The notes beneath the pieces are model-generated. The model was not told the DNA's origin, ran no database searches, and saw only the letters and a list, made by a program, of their open reading frames with translations. A program made the translations under genes and the position numbers. Below, one piece after another: positions 20,922-30,089 of a stretch of 64,000 bases of DNA; within the stretch, counting starts at the first letter, position 1, and each line of letters opens with the position of its first letter. Source of the DNA: PVC group bacterium. Its GTDB lineage: Bacteria; Verrucomicrobiota; Kiritimatiellia; CAIKKV01; CAITUY01. The stretch lies in NCBI GenBank assembly GCA_945870225.1, contig CAMBRF010000017.1:1-64000 (forward strand), in the 5' to 3' direction.

Positions 20922-21887
20922 ATGATCTACCTTCACGGCGTAATGAAAATGAAATATCAAACCATGAAGACAAGATCGTCGCCGGGGTATGCGACCCTGC
21001 TGGGACTGGCCCTTCTGATCGCCGCTCCGTGGGAGCTGGCGCAAACCTCGCGTGCTGCCGCCAAGCCGGAGGGGGCGACCCCGGTCAAGATCATGACCTC
21101 ATTCTATCCAATGCATATCGCCACGCTGAATGTGACGAAAGAGATACCGGGTGTCGAAGTCCTGAACCTTGCCAAACCGCAAACCGGCTGTTTGCATGAC
21201 TACCAGATGACCACCGACGATATGACGCATCTATTGGGGGCGACTGTTTTTGTCGTGAATGGCGCGGGGATGGAATCGTTTCTCGACAAAGTCGTGGCAG
21301 AACGGCCCGCGCTAAAGATCGTCAGAGCCAGCGAAGGCGTTGAACTGATTAGAGGCAGGGAAGGTGATAATCCGCATATCTGGGTCAGTGTGTCGCTGCA
21401 TATCAGGCAGGTTGAAAACATTGCGGCGCAACTGGCGACGGCGGACGCGGCGCATGCCGACCTGTACAGAAAAAATGCCGCGGACTATGTTGCCCGGTTG
21501 GAGCAACTGCGCCAGAAGATGCGCGATGGGTTAAAGGATATTCAAACCCGCGACATCATCACGTTTCATGAGGCGTTCCCGTATTTTGCCAGGGAGTTCA
21601 ACCTCAACATCGTGGCCGTGATCGAGCGCGAGCCCGGCTCCCAGCCTAGTGCGAGGGAACTGGCCAGAACGATTGGGATTGTCAAAAAAGCCAAGGTCAA
21701 AGTCCTGTTCGCCGAACCGCAATACCCGTCCAAGGCGGCGGACGCCATTGCCCGTGACAGCGGGGGCAAGGTGTACACGTTGGACCCCGGCGTGACGGGG
21801 CCCGTGAAGGCGGACGCCTATATTGAGATTATGGAGAATAATCTGGCCGAGTTGCGGCGAGCGCTGAATCGGCCCCCCGCCGAGTAA
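20922..21887 (+). CDS. Metal-ion ABC transporter substrate-binding protein (ZnuA/TroA family), orphan
   Basis: About 307-321 residues depending on start (ATG 20922, 20943 or 20964; none has a clear ribosome site). A signal peptide follows MKTRSSPG. Cluster A-I metal-binding protein: candidate metal-ligand histidines in GCLHDYQM, DNPHIWVS and ITFHEAFPYF, and an acidic residue near AEPQYPSKAAD. The family binds Zn, Mn or related ions in the periplasm. No cognate permease or ATPase is adjacent. It is convergent with nikR with no spacer, so nickel or another divalent metal is possible. Confidence 0.82.
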   Translation: MIYLHGVMKMKYQTMKTRSSPGYATLLGLALLIAAPWELAQTSRAAAKPEGATPVKIMTSFYPMHIATLNVTKEIPGVEVLNLAKPQTGCLHDYQMTTDDMTHLLGATVFVVNGAGMESFLDKVVAERPALKIVRASEGVELIRGREGDNPHIWVSVSLHIRQVENIAAQLATADAAHADLYRKNAADYVARLEQLRQKMRDGLKDIQTRDIITFHEAFPYFAREFNLNIVAVIEREPGSQPSARELARTIGIVKKAKVKVLFAEPQYPSKAADAIARDSGGKVYTLDPGVTGPVKADAYIEIMENNLAELRRALNRPPAE

Positions 21888-22301
21888 TCACGAGAGCTTT
21901 TGTCCGGTCGTCCCGGCAGCGAGGGAGACATGCTTGAGTCCCTTGACCGCCTTGAGTTGTTTTACAATGGAGTCGATCTCCCTGGGCTTGCCGCGAACGG
22001 CCACAATCTCCAGGCAGTTGTCGTGATCAAGATGAATGTGCTGGGTCGAGATGATCGCATCATGGCAATCGTGTTGCACATCGGTCAGGATCTTGACGAT
22101 GTCGCGTTTATGATGGTCGTACACGAGGACAATGGCCCCGGCGACTTCGTCGCCCGCTCGCCATTCCGTCTTCACCAGGCTGGCCCGGATCAGATCGCCC
22201 ACGGCCTTTGACCGGGTAGGGCATCGATCCGCCTTGATCCTGGCGTCGAATTGATCCACCAACTTCTCATCAAGCGATACACTGAACCGTGTTAATGACA
22301 T
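21888..22301 (-). CDS. nikR: Nickel-responsive regulator NikR
   Basis: 137 residues. N-terminal ribbon-helix-helix domain (TRFSVSLDEKLVDQFDARI) followed by the ACT-like metal domain with the nickel ligands in YDHHKRD and STQHIHLDHDNCLE (the H..HxH..C set). Represses or activates nickel uptake genes. A candidate operator is found upstream of cbiM, and a weaker one upstream of its own start. Confidence 0.93.
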   Translation of the reverse strand: MSLTRFSVSLDEKLVDQFDARIKADRCPTRSKAVGDLIRASLVKTEWRAGDEVAGAIVLVYDHHKRDIVKILTDVQHDCHDAIISTQHIHLDHDNCLEIVAVRGKPREIDSIVKQLKAVKGLKHVSLAAGTTGQKLS

Positions 22302-22439
22302 GGCTATTCCGTCCTGTGTTGAGCCACTAAGCTACTCACACGCCAGTCGCCAGGCAATGGTGAAGTCCTCAATTATAATGATGTCAAAGCCGCTGACGCG
22401 AGGTCGCAGGAGTCTGGCTCATTATATTTACAGTCTCAA

Positions 22440-23399
22440 CTACCCGCCGATGCCTTCGAACAGCACGGTGGATAGGTAACGCTCGCCGGAGTCAGGTAGA
22501 ATGACGACGATGGTTTTGCCTGCGAATTCATCCAGTTGTGCCAGACGCAGGGCGGCGGACATTGCCGCGCCGCAGGAAATTCCGACCAGAATACCTTCTT
22601 CCAGGGCGAGGCGTCGCGCCATGGCCACCGCGTCGGCGCTGTCCACCTGTTCCACGCGGTCGATGATGGAGAGGTCCAGTGTGTCGGGGATGAATCCAGC
22701 GCCAATGCCCTGAATTTTGTGGGGCCCCGGCTTCAGTTCCTGCCCCGCCAGTTTCTGGGAAATGACCGGGCTCTCCTTCGGTTCCACCGCCACGGAGAGG
22801 ATTTTTTTTCCGCATGTATTTTTGATGTAGCGCGAGATTCCGGTGATGGTGCCGCCCGTGCCGACGCCCGAAACGAGCACGTCAATGGTGCCGTCAGTAT
22901 CCGCCCAGATTTCCGGGCCTGTAGTCTTTTCGTGAATGGCCGGGTTGGCCGGGTTCTTGAATTGTTGGGGAAGGAAGTATCGGGTGGGATCCGAGGCGGC
23001 CAGTTCCTCGGCCCGGAGGATCGCTCCTTTCATCCCCTCCGCGCCCGGAGTCAGGATCAGGTTGGCGCCAAAGGCGGCCAGCACGCGCCGTCGCTCGATG
23101 CTCATCGTTTCCGGCATGGTCAGCGTCAGCTTGTAGCCCCGTGCGGCGGCGACATACGCCAAGGCGATACCCGTATTGCCGCTGGTGGGTTCGACAATCT
23201 CGACGCCCGGCTTGAGGATGCCTCGCTGTTCGGCATCCCAAACCATGGCGGCGCCAATGCGGCATTTGACGGAATAGGCCGGATTTCGGCCTTCGATCTT
23301 GGCCAGGATCATCGCCTTGGCGCCTTGCGTGATGCGGTTGAGTTTGACCAGCGGCGTGTTGCCAATGGATTTCGAGTTGTCGGTGTATATCTTGCTCAT
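22440..23399 (-). CDS. cysK: Cysteine synthase (O-acetylserine sulfhydrylase)
   Basis: 319 residues, fold-type II PLP enzyme making cysteine from O-acetylserine and sulfide. N-terminal [16 protein letters not shown] lysine in [11 protein letters not shown]; phosphate/substrate loop [12 protein letters not shown]; and [15 protein letters not shown] for the PLP phosphate. Starts at ATG 23399 on the minus strand, divergent from the Rrf2 regulator, with about 257 nt of AT-rich DNA between, a likely shared control region. Confidence 0.95.
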   Translation of the reverse strand: MSKIYTDNSKSIGNTPLVKLNRITQGAKAMILAKIEGRNPAYSVKCRIGAAMVWDAEQRGILKPGVEIVEPTSGNTGIALAYVAAARGYKLTLTMPETMSIERRRVLAAFGANLILTPGAEGMKGAILRAEELAASDPTRYFLPQQFKNPANPAIHEKTTGPEIWADTDGTIDVLVSGVGTGGTITGISRYIKNTCGKKILSVAVEPKESPVISQKLAGQELKPGPHKIQGIGAGFIPDTLDLSIIDRVEQVDSADAVAMARRLALEEGILVGISCGAAMSAALRLAQLDEFAGKTIVVILPDSGERYLSTVLFEGIGG

Positions 23400-23499
23400 A
23401 TGTTTTCTCCAGTATGCTGACCTATGCTTTATCCCAAAGCGTCATCGATGTCTGCTATCAAATGGAAGTATCCCGCCGATTTCCTGCATGCGCCAATAA

Positions 23500-23656
23500 A
23501 GGGCACATTTTATAAGTTATTTATAAAGTAACTCTACTCAATTGGTAGAGCATATACAATATCATCATATTTGCTGTCAAAATAAATATATATAAATAAT
23601 ACCACTTTACTCGAGTATCAATTATGACGTACTATTTCAAATTATAAGGAATCACT
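23500..23656. promoter_or_regulatory. AT-rich cysK/rrf2 intergenic control region with palindromes
   Basis: A strikingly AT-rich stretch between divergent cysK and the Rrf2 gene. It contains a perfect TACTCGAGTA palindrome at 23608-23617, about 40 nt before the Rrf2 start, and an inverted repeat CTCTAC-N7-GTAGAG near 23532-23550. Either could be an Rrf2 operator; I cannot match them to a known consensus. Confidence 0.4.
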
Positions 23657-24100
23657 ATGAAGATTTCAACAAAAGGGCGTTACGGCTTGAGGGTGTTGTT
23701 GGACATTGCCGCGCACCAGGAGAAGGGGCCGGTTATATTGCGCGACATCTCGGCGAGACAGGACATTTCCGAGAAATACCTATGGCAGGTGATCAACCCG
23801 TTAAAGGCGGCCGGTATGGTTAATTCCACACGAGGGGCAAAGGGCGGGTATGTGCTGGCGAAGGCCCCTGAGGATGTCACGCTGTTGGATATTGTTTCGA
23901 TCCTTGAGGGACCTGTGAGCGTTGTGGATTGCGTTGGAACCCCAGGAAAATGCGTCCGAAGCGGGTCCTGCGTGACACGCGCGGCGTGGGGCAAAATCGA
24001 GAACGGCATCAAAGAATCCATGGCCAAGATCACGCTCAAGGAGCTGGTCGACAAGCAAAAGGATGCCGAATCCGGCTCCGCCCTGAGCTACGTCATCTAG
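23657..24100 (+). CDS. Rrf2-family transcriptional regulator (IscR/CymR-like)
   Basis: 147 residues. N-terminal winged helix starting MKISTKGRYGLRVLLDIA, with recognition region QDISEKYLWQVINPLKAAG and wing RGAKGGYVLAK, all typical Rrf2. Three cysteines in VDCVGTPGKCVRSGSC match the IscR cluster-ligand arrangement, so it may hold an Fe-S cluster. Position between cysK and a sulfhydrylase gene suggests a cysteine/methionine supply regulator, analogous to CymR; this is inferred from context. Confidence 0.88.
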   Translation: MKISTKGRYGLRVLLDIAAHQEKGPVILRDISARQDISEKYLWQVINPLKAAGMVNSTRGAKGGYVLAKAPEDVTLLDIVSILEGPVSVVDCVGTPGKCVRSGSCVTRAAWGKIENGIKESMAKITLKELVDKQKDAESGSALSYVI

Positions 24101-24183
24101 CTCGAAAAAAAGTTAAAGTTTCCTTGAACAGCGACAATTCATCTGTTAATGTCTTGCATCTTGATAGACATTCTATTGTATAA

Positions 24184-25500
<1,317 letters not shown>

Positions 25501-25518
25501 AAAGAGAGGACGGTTTCT

Positions 25519-25785
25519 GTGACCAGCAGCCACATGGTCGTGCGGTGCGAACATGGCCTGCACGCCCGTGTGGCTGCCCAGGTCGTTAACGTCGTGCGGG
25601 ATCACGAGTCTGAGGTATTTGTCCGCTGCGGCAATTGCCCGAAAGCCAGTGCGTGTTCCATTCTCGCCCTCATCACACTGGGAGCCAGCGAGGGCACCCA
25701 CATCGAAATTATCGCGGAGGGGCCGGATGAGGCCGCCGTGATAAAAGCGCTCGAAGGGGTGTTCGAGGGCGGTGGCGGGGTGTGA
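25519..25785 (+). CDS. HPr-family phosphocarrier-like protein, divergent
   Basis: 88 residues from GTG 25519 (AGAGAGGA upstream), 18 nt after metY. The phospho-His segment reads EHGLHARVAAQ, so the usual HARPA proline is Val; the Ser-46-type region is KASACSILALITLGASEG. It has a CGNC pair and another Cys just before the regulatory serine, which ordinary HPr proteins lack. No enzyme I, EII or HPr kinase is nearby. It may be a regulatory Crh-like or NPr-like protein rather than a sugar-PTS carrier. Confidence 0.8.
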   Translation: MTSSHMVVRCEHGLHARVAAQVVNVVRDHESEVFVRCGNCPKASACSILALITLGASEGTHIEIIAEGPDEAAVIKALEGVFEGGGGV

Positions 25786-25804
25786 CGTCGGTTCCCCTGG
25801 ATAC

Positions 25805-25826
25805 TTGTTGCAATGTTGTGCAACAA
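25805..25826. promoter_or_regulatory. Probable ArsR operator overlapping the promoter of the ArsP-type operon
   Basis: Perfect inverted repeat TTGTTGCA-atgttg-TGCAACAA. A -10-like TATAGT follows at 25832-25837, and a TTGCAA within the repeat is 18 nt upstream of it, so the operator covers the -35 region. The ATG of arsR is 7 nt after the -10 box. Confidence 0.7.
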
Positions 25827-25844
25827 TGCGCTATAGTTTGCCCC

Positions 25845-26159
25845 ATGCATACAGATGAATTCAGGGCGAGGGCGCGGGTCATGAAGGCGCTGTCGAGCCC
25901 GGTGAGGTTGAAGATCGTGGATGAGTTGAGTCGGGGCGAGCGGTGCATGTGTGAGATCCAGCCGATGTTCAAGATGAACAAGTCGACGCTCTCGCGGCAC
26001 GTGACGGCCCTCAAGAACGTCGGGATCGTAAGTGAACGACGGGAGGGGATTCGCTGCTATCTGAAACTGCAAACTCCCTGCATCTTGAATGTGTTTGATT
26101 GCACGATGAAAGTTATCCGGGCCGAGGCCAAACGGCACGCAAGGCTTGCGAAGACCTGA
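25845..26159 (+). CDS. arsR: ArsR-family metalloregulator 1
   Basis: 104 residues from ATG 25845. Winged helix with MNKSTLSRHVTALKNVGIV recognition helix and REGIRCYLKL wing. The CMC pair in GERCMCEIQ sits where ArsR proteins bind As(III)/Sb(III) through their alpha-3 CVC motif. The longer ORF-track start would translate through the operator. First gene of a unit with the permease, two thioredoxin-like genes and ccdA; no ribosome site precedes the ATG (CCCCATG), consistent with a leaderless message. Confidence 0.9.
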   Translation: MHTDEFRARARVMKALSSPVRLKIVDELSRGERCMCEIQPMFKMNKSTLSRHVTALKNVGIVSERREGIRCYLKLQTPCILNVFDCTMKVIRAEAKRHARLAKT

Positions 26160-26173
26160 GAGGAGCGTGGGCC

Positions 26174-27565
26174 ATGAACGATGCAAGCAAGAAGGAAATG
26201 AAGATTTTGGGCTGGCTGATCGGGTTGTTTGCGGTTTTGTACTATCTTCCGGTGGAAACGACGCGTTTCCAGGGCGCGCTGATTGCCGCCTTTAAGTTAG
26301 TCAAGTGGTATGCGCGGGAACATGTGCTGCTGTGCCTGGTGCCCGCTTTCTTCATCGCCGGGGCGATTGGCGTCTTCATCAGTCAAAACGCCGTGATGAA
26401 GTATTTCGGCCCTAAGGCGAACAAGTTGCTGTCCTATGGCGTGGCGTCGGTCTCCGGCACGATCCTGGCGGTGTGCTCTTGCACAGTCCTTCCCCTCTTC
26501 GGCAGCATCTACATGCGCGGAGCGGGACTTGGACCGGCCATTGCCTTTCTCTACTCCGGTCCAGCCATTAACGTGCTGGCGATCGTGATGACGGCACGGG
26601 TCCTGGGGGCGCCGTTGGGGATTGCGCGCGCCGTGGGTGCCGTGGTCTTCAGCGTGGTAATCGGTGTTCTCATGCATCTGATCTTCCTCAAGGAGGAACG
26701 GGCGCGGACCGCGCAGACGCAGGCGGACGTGTACGTCGAAGCCGATGACAAGCCGCCGCGACCGCTGTGGCAGACGGCGCTCTATTTTTTTAGCATGGCG
26801 GCGGTTTTAGTGTTCGCCAACTGGGCCAAGCCGGCGGAGACGAGTGGCGCCTGGTATGCAGTGTATTCGGCCAAGTGGTGGATTACGTCCGCTTTCGCCC
26901 TTCTGACAGCCTTCACGCTCTGGCGCTTCCTGGGCGTCACGTTGTGGCACTTGATCGCTGCGGCGGCGTTCGTGGGTGGGGTCGCGGTGGTCTTCCAAGG
27001 TCATCCGGTGGCTCCTTTTACCGCCGGAGCGGTCGCTCTATCGGTTCTGACCTTCTTTAATGGAAACGAAATGAAAGACTGGCGCGACCAGACGTGGGGT
27101 TTCGGAAAGCAGATCACACCGCTCCTGCTGGGAGGGGTGCTGGCGGCGGGATTCTTTTTGGGCAGTCCTGATGCCACGGATTCAGGGATTGTGCCGAATC
27201 GATGGATTCAGGCCTTGGTGGGGGATTCCCCTTCGGTGTTCTGGGTCTATGTGGGAGGTGCGCGGGATGTGCCGGGCTGGCTGGCCCTGCTTTGGCCGGT
27301 CTGGACCAACTTTTTCGCGTCGCTTACCGGAGCGCTCATGTACTTCGCGACGTTGACCGAGGTGCCGATTCTGCGCGGGCTGATGGACAGCGGCATGGGG
27401 CAAGGTCCGGCCCTGGCCCTGTTGTTGGCGGGTCCAGCCCTGTCCCTGCCGAGCATGCTGGTGATCAATTCAATCCTGGGCCCGAAGAAGACGTTTGTCT
27501 ACGTGGCGCTGGTGGTGCTGATGGCAACTATCACGGGAATGATTTTCGGAGCGATGATGGAATAA
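26174..27565 (+). CDS. arsP: ArsP-type permease (DUF318/YraQ family)
   Basis: 463 residues with about 9-10 membrane helices and a cytosolic loop near residues 175-200. The hallmark is VCSCTVLPLFGSIYMRGAGLGPAIAFLYSGPAINVLA; the paired cysteines in CSC are the family's metal-contacting motif. Repeat of the pattern near the C-terminus (GPALSLPSMLVINSILG). ArsP homologues export trivalent organoarsenicals; other members have no proven substrate. Start at ATG 26174, 14 nt after arsR; the ORF-track start lies inside arsR. Confidence 0.85.
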   Translation: MNDASKKEMKILGWLIGLFAVLYYLPVETTRFQGALIAAFKLVKWYAREHVLLCLVPAFFIAGAIGVFISQNAVMKYFGPKANKLLSYGVASVSGTILAVCSCTVLPLFGSIYMRGAGLGPAIAFLYSGPAINVLAIVMTARVLGAPLGIARAVGAVVFSVVIGVLMHLIFLKEERARTAQTQADVYVEADDKPPRPLWQTALYFFSMAAVLVFANWAKPAETSGAWYAVYSAKWWITSAFALLTAFTLWRFLGVTLWHLIAAAAFVGGVAVVFQGHPVAPFTAGAVALSVLTFFNGNEMKDWRDQTWGFGKQITPLLLGGVLAAGFFLGSPDATDSGIVPNRWIQALVGDSPSVFWVYVGGARDVPGWLALLWPVWTNFFASLTGALMYFATLTEVPILRGLMDSGMGQGPALALLLAGPALSLPSMLVINSILGPKKTFVYVALVVLMATITGMIFGAMME

Positions 27566-27572
27566 CGGAGGG

Positions 27573-27812
27573 ATGAAGATGAAGCTGATCCAGATACTGG
27601 GCACCGGATGTCCGAAGTGCAAACTGTTGACGGCGAACGCAGAAGCGGCCGTCAAGGAGTTGGGCCTTGAGGCGACCATCGAGAAGGTCGAAAAGATTCA
27701 AGAGATCATGAAGTTTGCGGTCATGACCACGCCGGCTCTGGTGGTGGATGGTCAGGTGAAAAGCGCCGGGAAGGTGTTGAGCGCGGAAGACATCAAGAAG
27801 TTCCTCGCATAA
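27573..27812 (+). CDS. Small thioredoxin-like 'redox-active disulfide' protein
   Basis: 79 residues, thioredoxin fold of the minimal archaeal/TrxA-like type, with active site GTGCPKCKLL and cis-Pro in VMTTPALVVDG. Begins 7 nt after the permease stop. Such proteins commonly accompany DUF318 permeases and may deliver or reduce thiol-bound metalloid species; that role is inferred. Confidence 0.9.
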   Translation: MKMKLIQILGTGCPKCKLLTANAEAAVKELGLEATIEKVEKIQEIMKFAVMTTPALVVDGQVKSAGKVLSAEDIKKFLA

Positions 27813-27850
27813 AAAAGTCTCTCGCCAAGATCGCAAAACAGGAGACACAG

Positions 27851-28330
27851 ATGACAAACGAAACAGATAAGAAAAATGAGGGTTCCGCCTGCGGGTGCGG
27901 CGGAGGAAGTTGTGGCGGCGGGTCGGGCAGGTGGATCTGGATTGTCCTGGCTTTGGCCGTTGCGGGGGTGTTGATCGCCAAGAACACCGGAAAGAAGCAG
28001 GACGCAGAGATTGAGCCGGCAATCGGTGGAGTCCAGGAACAGGGCATTCCCCGCCTGGTTGATCTCGGGGCAACCAAGTGCGTTCCCTGCAAGATGATGG
28101 CCCCGATCCTGGAGGATCTGAAGAAGACCTATGCCGGAAAGATGGACGTGGAGTTCATCGACGTGTGGGAAAACCCGGATGCGGGGAAAAAGTACGGTAT
28201 CAACGTGATTCCGACGCAGATTTTCTATGACGCACAAGGCAAGGAACTGTTCCGCCACGAGGGATTTTTTGGCAAGGAGGACATTCTGGCGAAGTGGAAA
28301 AAGTTAGGGGTGGAGCTGGATCTGAGGTAG
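27851..28330 (+). CDS. Membrane-anchored thioredoxin with Cys/Gly-rich N-terminus
   Basis: 159 residues. The cytosolic N-terminus has SACGCGGGSCGGGSG, then one membrane helix (WIWIVLALAVAGVLIA), then a thioredoxin domain with active site TKCVPCKMM and cis-Pro in NVIPTQIFYD. The CVPC active site differs from CGPC. The N-terminal Cys cluster could bind metal or link to the adjacent small redox protein. Its partner is probably the CcdA electron carrier next door. The stop codon lies within a hairpin repeat. Confidence 0.9.
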   Translation: MTNETDKKNEGSACGCGGGSCGGGSGRWIWIVLALAVAGVLIAKNTGKKQDAEIEPAIGGVQEQGIPRLVDLGATKCVPCKMMAPILEDLKKTYAGKMDVEFIDVWENPDAGKKYGINVIPTQIFYDAQGKELFRHEGFFGKEDILAKWKKLGVELDLR

Positions 28331-28390
28331 GGCGAAGCCTCCGGCTGAGCCGTCGTGTTGCACGGCTCGGCAGGGACGCCTCGCCCCACC
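28326..28390. repeat. Hairpin repeat (REP-like) over the thioredoxin stop
   Basis: Outer arms 28326-28341 and 28375-28390 pair at 13 of 16 positions and an inner stem GAGCCGT/ACGGCTC closes on a short loop. The arms include the TAG stop of the thioredoxin gene. The outer arm (GGTAGGGCGA) resembles AAGGTAGGGCTCG near 49893, so it is a dispersed family. Confidence 0.6.
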
Positions 28391-28410
28391 TGCGGGAGAG
28401 GAAGTTGGGA

Positions 28411-29112
28411 ATGCTTGAAGGAATATTTACAGCACTGACCCACGCCGTCGAAGGTTCGGCTGGAATTGCGCTGGGCGCCGCTTTTGTCTGGGGCGTACTC
28501 AGCATTCTGCTGAGTCCCTGCCACTTGGCGAGTATTCCGCTGATCGTCGGTTTCATTGATCAGCAGGGCCGAATGACGACCCGGCGTGCATTCACGATCT
28601 CGCTCCTATTCTCAGTGGGAATTCTGATCACGATCGGGGTGATCGGGGCGATCACGGCGGCGGCCGGGCGGATGATGGGCGATGTGGGGCGCTGGGGTAA
28701 CTACGCGGTGGCCGGCATCTTCTTCGTAGTCGGGCTTTATCTCCTCGATGCGATCCGCCTGCCGATGCCTGGCGCGGCGCAGCCGGGCATGAAGCGCAAG
28801 GGGATGCTGGCGGCGTTGATTCTGGGCCTTGTCTTCGGAATCGCGCTGGGCCCCTGCACCTTTGCCTACATGGCGCCCATGCTGGCCGTAACCTTCAAAC
28901 TGGCAGCGACCAATCTGACGTATGGAATCCTTCTGCTCCTGCTTTACGGACTGGGACATTGCGCCGTGATCGTGCTGGCAGGGACGTTCACGGAAGTGGT
29001 TCAGCATTATCTCGACTGGAATGAGAAGTCCAAGGGAGCGGTGATCCTGAAGAATGTTTGCGGCGTGCTGGTGTTGCTCGGAGGCTTGTATTTGATCTAC
29101 ACGGCACGATAG
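28411..29112 (+). CDS. ccdA: CcdA-family thiol-disulfide electron carrier
   Basis: 233 residues from ATG 28411 (GAGGAAG upstream), six membrane helices. The two redox cysteines are in SILLSPCHLASIP (TM1) and ALGPCTFAYMAP (TM4), the standard CcdA/DsbD-beta pair. Moves electrons from cytosolic thioredoxin to periplasmic thiol proteins, here most likely the anchored thioredoxin upstream. The ORF-track start at 28294 would cross the hairpin repeat. Confidence 0.92.
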   Translation: MLEGIFTALTHAVEGSAGIALGAAFVWGVLSILLSPCHLASIPLIVGFIDQQGRMTTRRAFTISLLFSVGILITIGVIGAITAAAGRMMGDVGRWGNYAVAGIFFVVGLYLLDAIRLPMPGAAQPGMKRKGMLAALILGLVFGIALGPCTFAYMAPMLAVTFKLAATNLTYGILLLLLYGLGHCAVIVLAGTFTEVVQHYLDWNEKSKGAVILKNVCGVLVLLGGLYLIYTAR

Positions 29113-29134
29113 GGCAAACGCGGCGGAGCCAACA

Positions 29135-29539
29135 TCAGACGGTTCCAAGGCTTAGATCACCGATAATCTTGAAGGCGTGGCCTTCGCGCACGACGCGCAA
29201 GTCACGTCCGGGAAAAGCGCGCGGCAGTTCCTTGGTGAGGCGGATGACGATTTCCTCTTCGATGGCCCGGATGAACTCTGCCGGTATTTGCTTCAGGGTC
29301 GCAACCCGGATCTGGACGCTATAGCCGCTGCCGAACTCGGAGCCGTAGCCCGCCGAGAACGCCGCGCCCAGATCGAACAGGCCGTCGTCTTCGCGGTTTG
29401 CTGTGTCGCCGTGCTTTGCCCGTGCCGGGTGGAGCGGGAAGCGGTTGGCATACTTGCGCTCGAGTTCTTCGTCGATTCCATCGAACACCGCCTTCAGGCG
29501 TAGTTCCCAGGCCAGAACTTTGGGGTGGCGTAAAGACAT
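29135..29539 (-). CDS. Conserved protein of unknown function
   Basis: 134 residues, soluble, no signal or membrane helix. Distinct segments are SLRHPKVLAWELRLKAVFDG at the start, FPLHPARAKHGDTANREDDGLF, and a C-terminal RAFPGRDLRVVREGHAFKIIGDLSLG. I believe similar proteins occur in other PVC genomes but know no function. It is the only minus-strand gene between the two ArsR units and separates them. The overlapping plus-strand frame (29177-29503) was rejected as its shadow. Confidence 0.75.
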   Translation of the reverse strand: MSLRHPKVLAWELRLKAVFDGIDEELERKYANRFPLHPARAKHGDTANREDDGLFDLGAAFSAGYGSEFGSGYSVQIRVATLKQIPAEFIRAIEEEIVIRLTKELPRAFPGRDLRVVREGHAFKIIGDLSLGTV

Positions 29540-29608
29540 GATGGGCGAAGGCTAGCATGTCAGGGTGGGGGCGGGCAACAGTCCGTCTCGCGGCTGTCTT
29601 GCGGCCTC

Positions 29609-29637
29609 TTGACACGGCGGGCGGTAGATGCGATAGT
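29609..29637 (+). promoter_or_regulatory. Candidate sigma-70 promoter of the arsR2-hgcAB operon
   Basis: TTGACA at 29609-29614, a 17-nt spacer, then GATAGT at 29632-29637. A short inverted repeat TTCG-N8-CGAA starts within the -10 (29637 on) and could be part of the ArsR site. The leader to arsR2 is about 50 nt. Confidence 0.5.
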
Positions 29638-29694
29638 TCGACACATAACGAAGTGAATAGGTGGCGGCCATTCTTGTGAGAGAGGTGCGGCGAT

Positions 29695-30087
29695 ATGAAA
29701 AGTGTGGCGATCCGATCGACGATGGGGGTGACCAAGGCGCTGGCTGACTTGCAGCGGGTGCGCATCCTGATGCTGCTGAGACCGGGTGAGTTGTGCGTGT
29801 GCCAGATCATCGAAGTTCTTGAGCTTGCGCCGTCCACGATCTCGAAGCATTTATCCATACTGAGTGCCGCCGGGCTCGTGGACTCGCGGAAGCAGGGACG
29901 ATGGATGTACTACCATCTGCCGGAGGGCGCGGCGGGTGGCTTTGTCCGTCCCGTCTTGAAGTGGGTGGGAGAGGCGTTGAAACACGATGAGATGATCGAA
30001 CAGGACGCCAAGAGACTCAGGGCGGTTGTCGCCTGTGATCCGGGCAGCCTTTGCCGGCGACAGCGGGAGCGCGAGGAGGAAAACTGA
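29695..30087 (+). CDS. arsR: ArsR-family metalloregulator 2, first gene of the hgcAB operon
   Basis: 130 residues. Winged helix with the classical CVC metal/metalloid site in PGELCVCQIIEVLELAPSTISKHLSIL. It is longer than ArsR1, with a C-terminal extension (RAVVACDPGSLCRRQ) carrying two extra cysteines. GAGAGG ribosome site. Its stop is 2 nt before the hgcA GTG, so regulator and methylation genes are co-translated. Control of hgcAB by an ArsR-like protein has been reported in a Pseudodesulfovibrio strain. Confidence 0.92.
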   Translation: MKSVAIRSTMGVTKALADLQRVRILMLLRPGELCVCQIIEVLELAPSTISKHLSILSAAGLVDSRKQGRWMYYHLPEGAAGGFVRPVLKWVGEALKHDEMIEQDAKRLRAVVACDPGSLCRRQREREEEN

Positions 30088-30089
30088 GC

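Noticed and set aside
23529-23555. tRNA D-arm-like string CTCAATTGGTAGAGCA
   Set aside because: There is no acceptor stem, anticodon arm or T-arm on either side; the surroundings are AT-rich control DNA. Treated as a chance or remnant match.
29177-29503. Plus-strand ORF opposite the unknown 134-residue gene
   Set aside because: The minus-strand frame has better composition and looks like a conserved family; no ribosome site on the plus strand.
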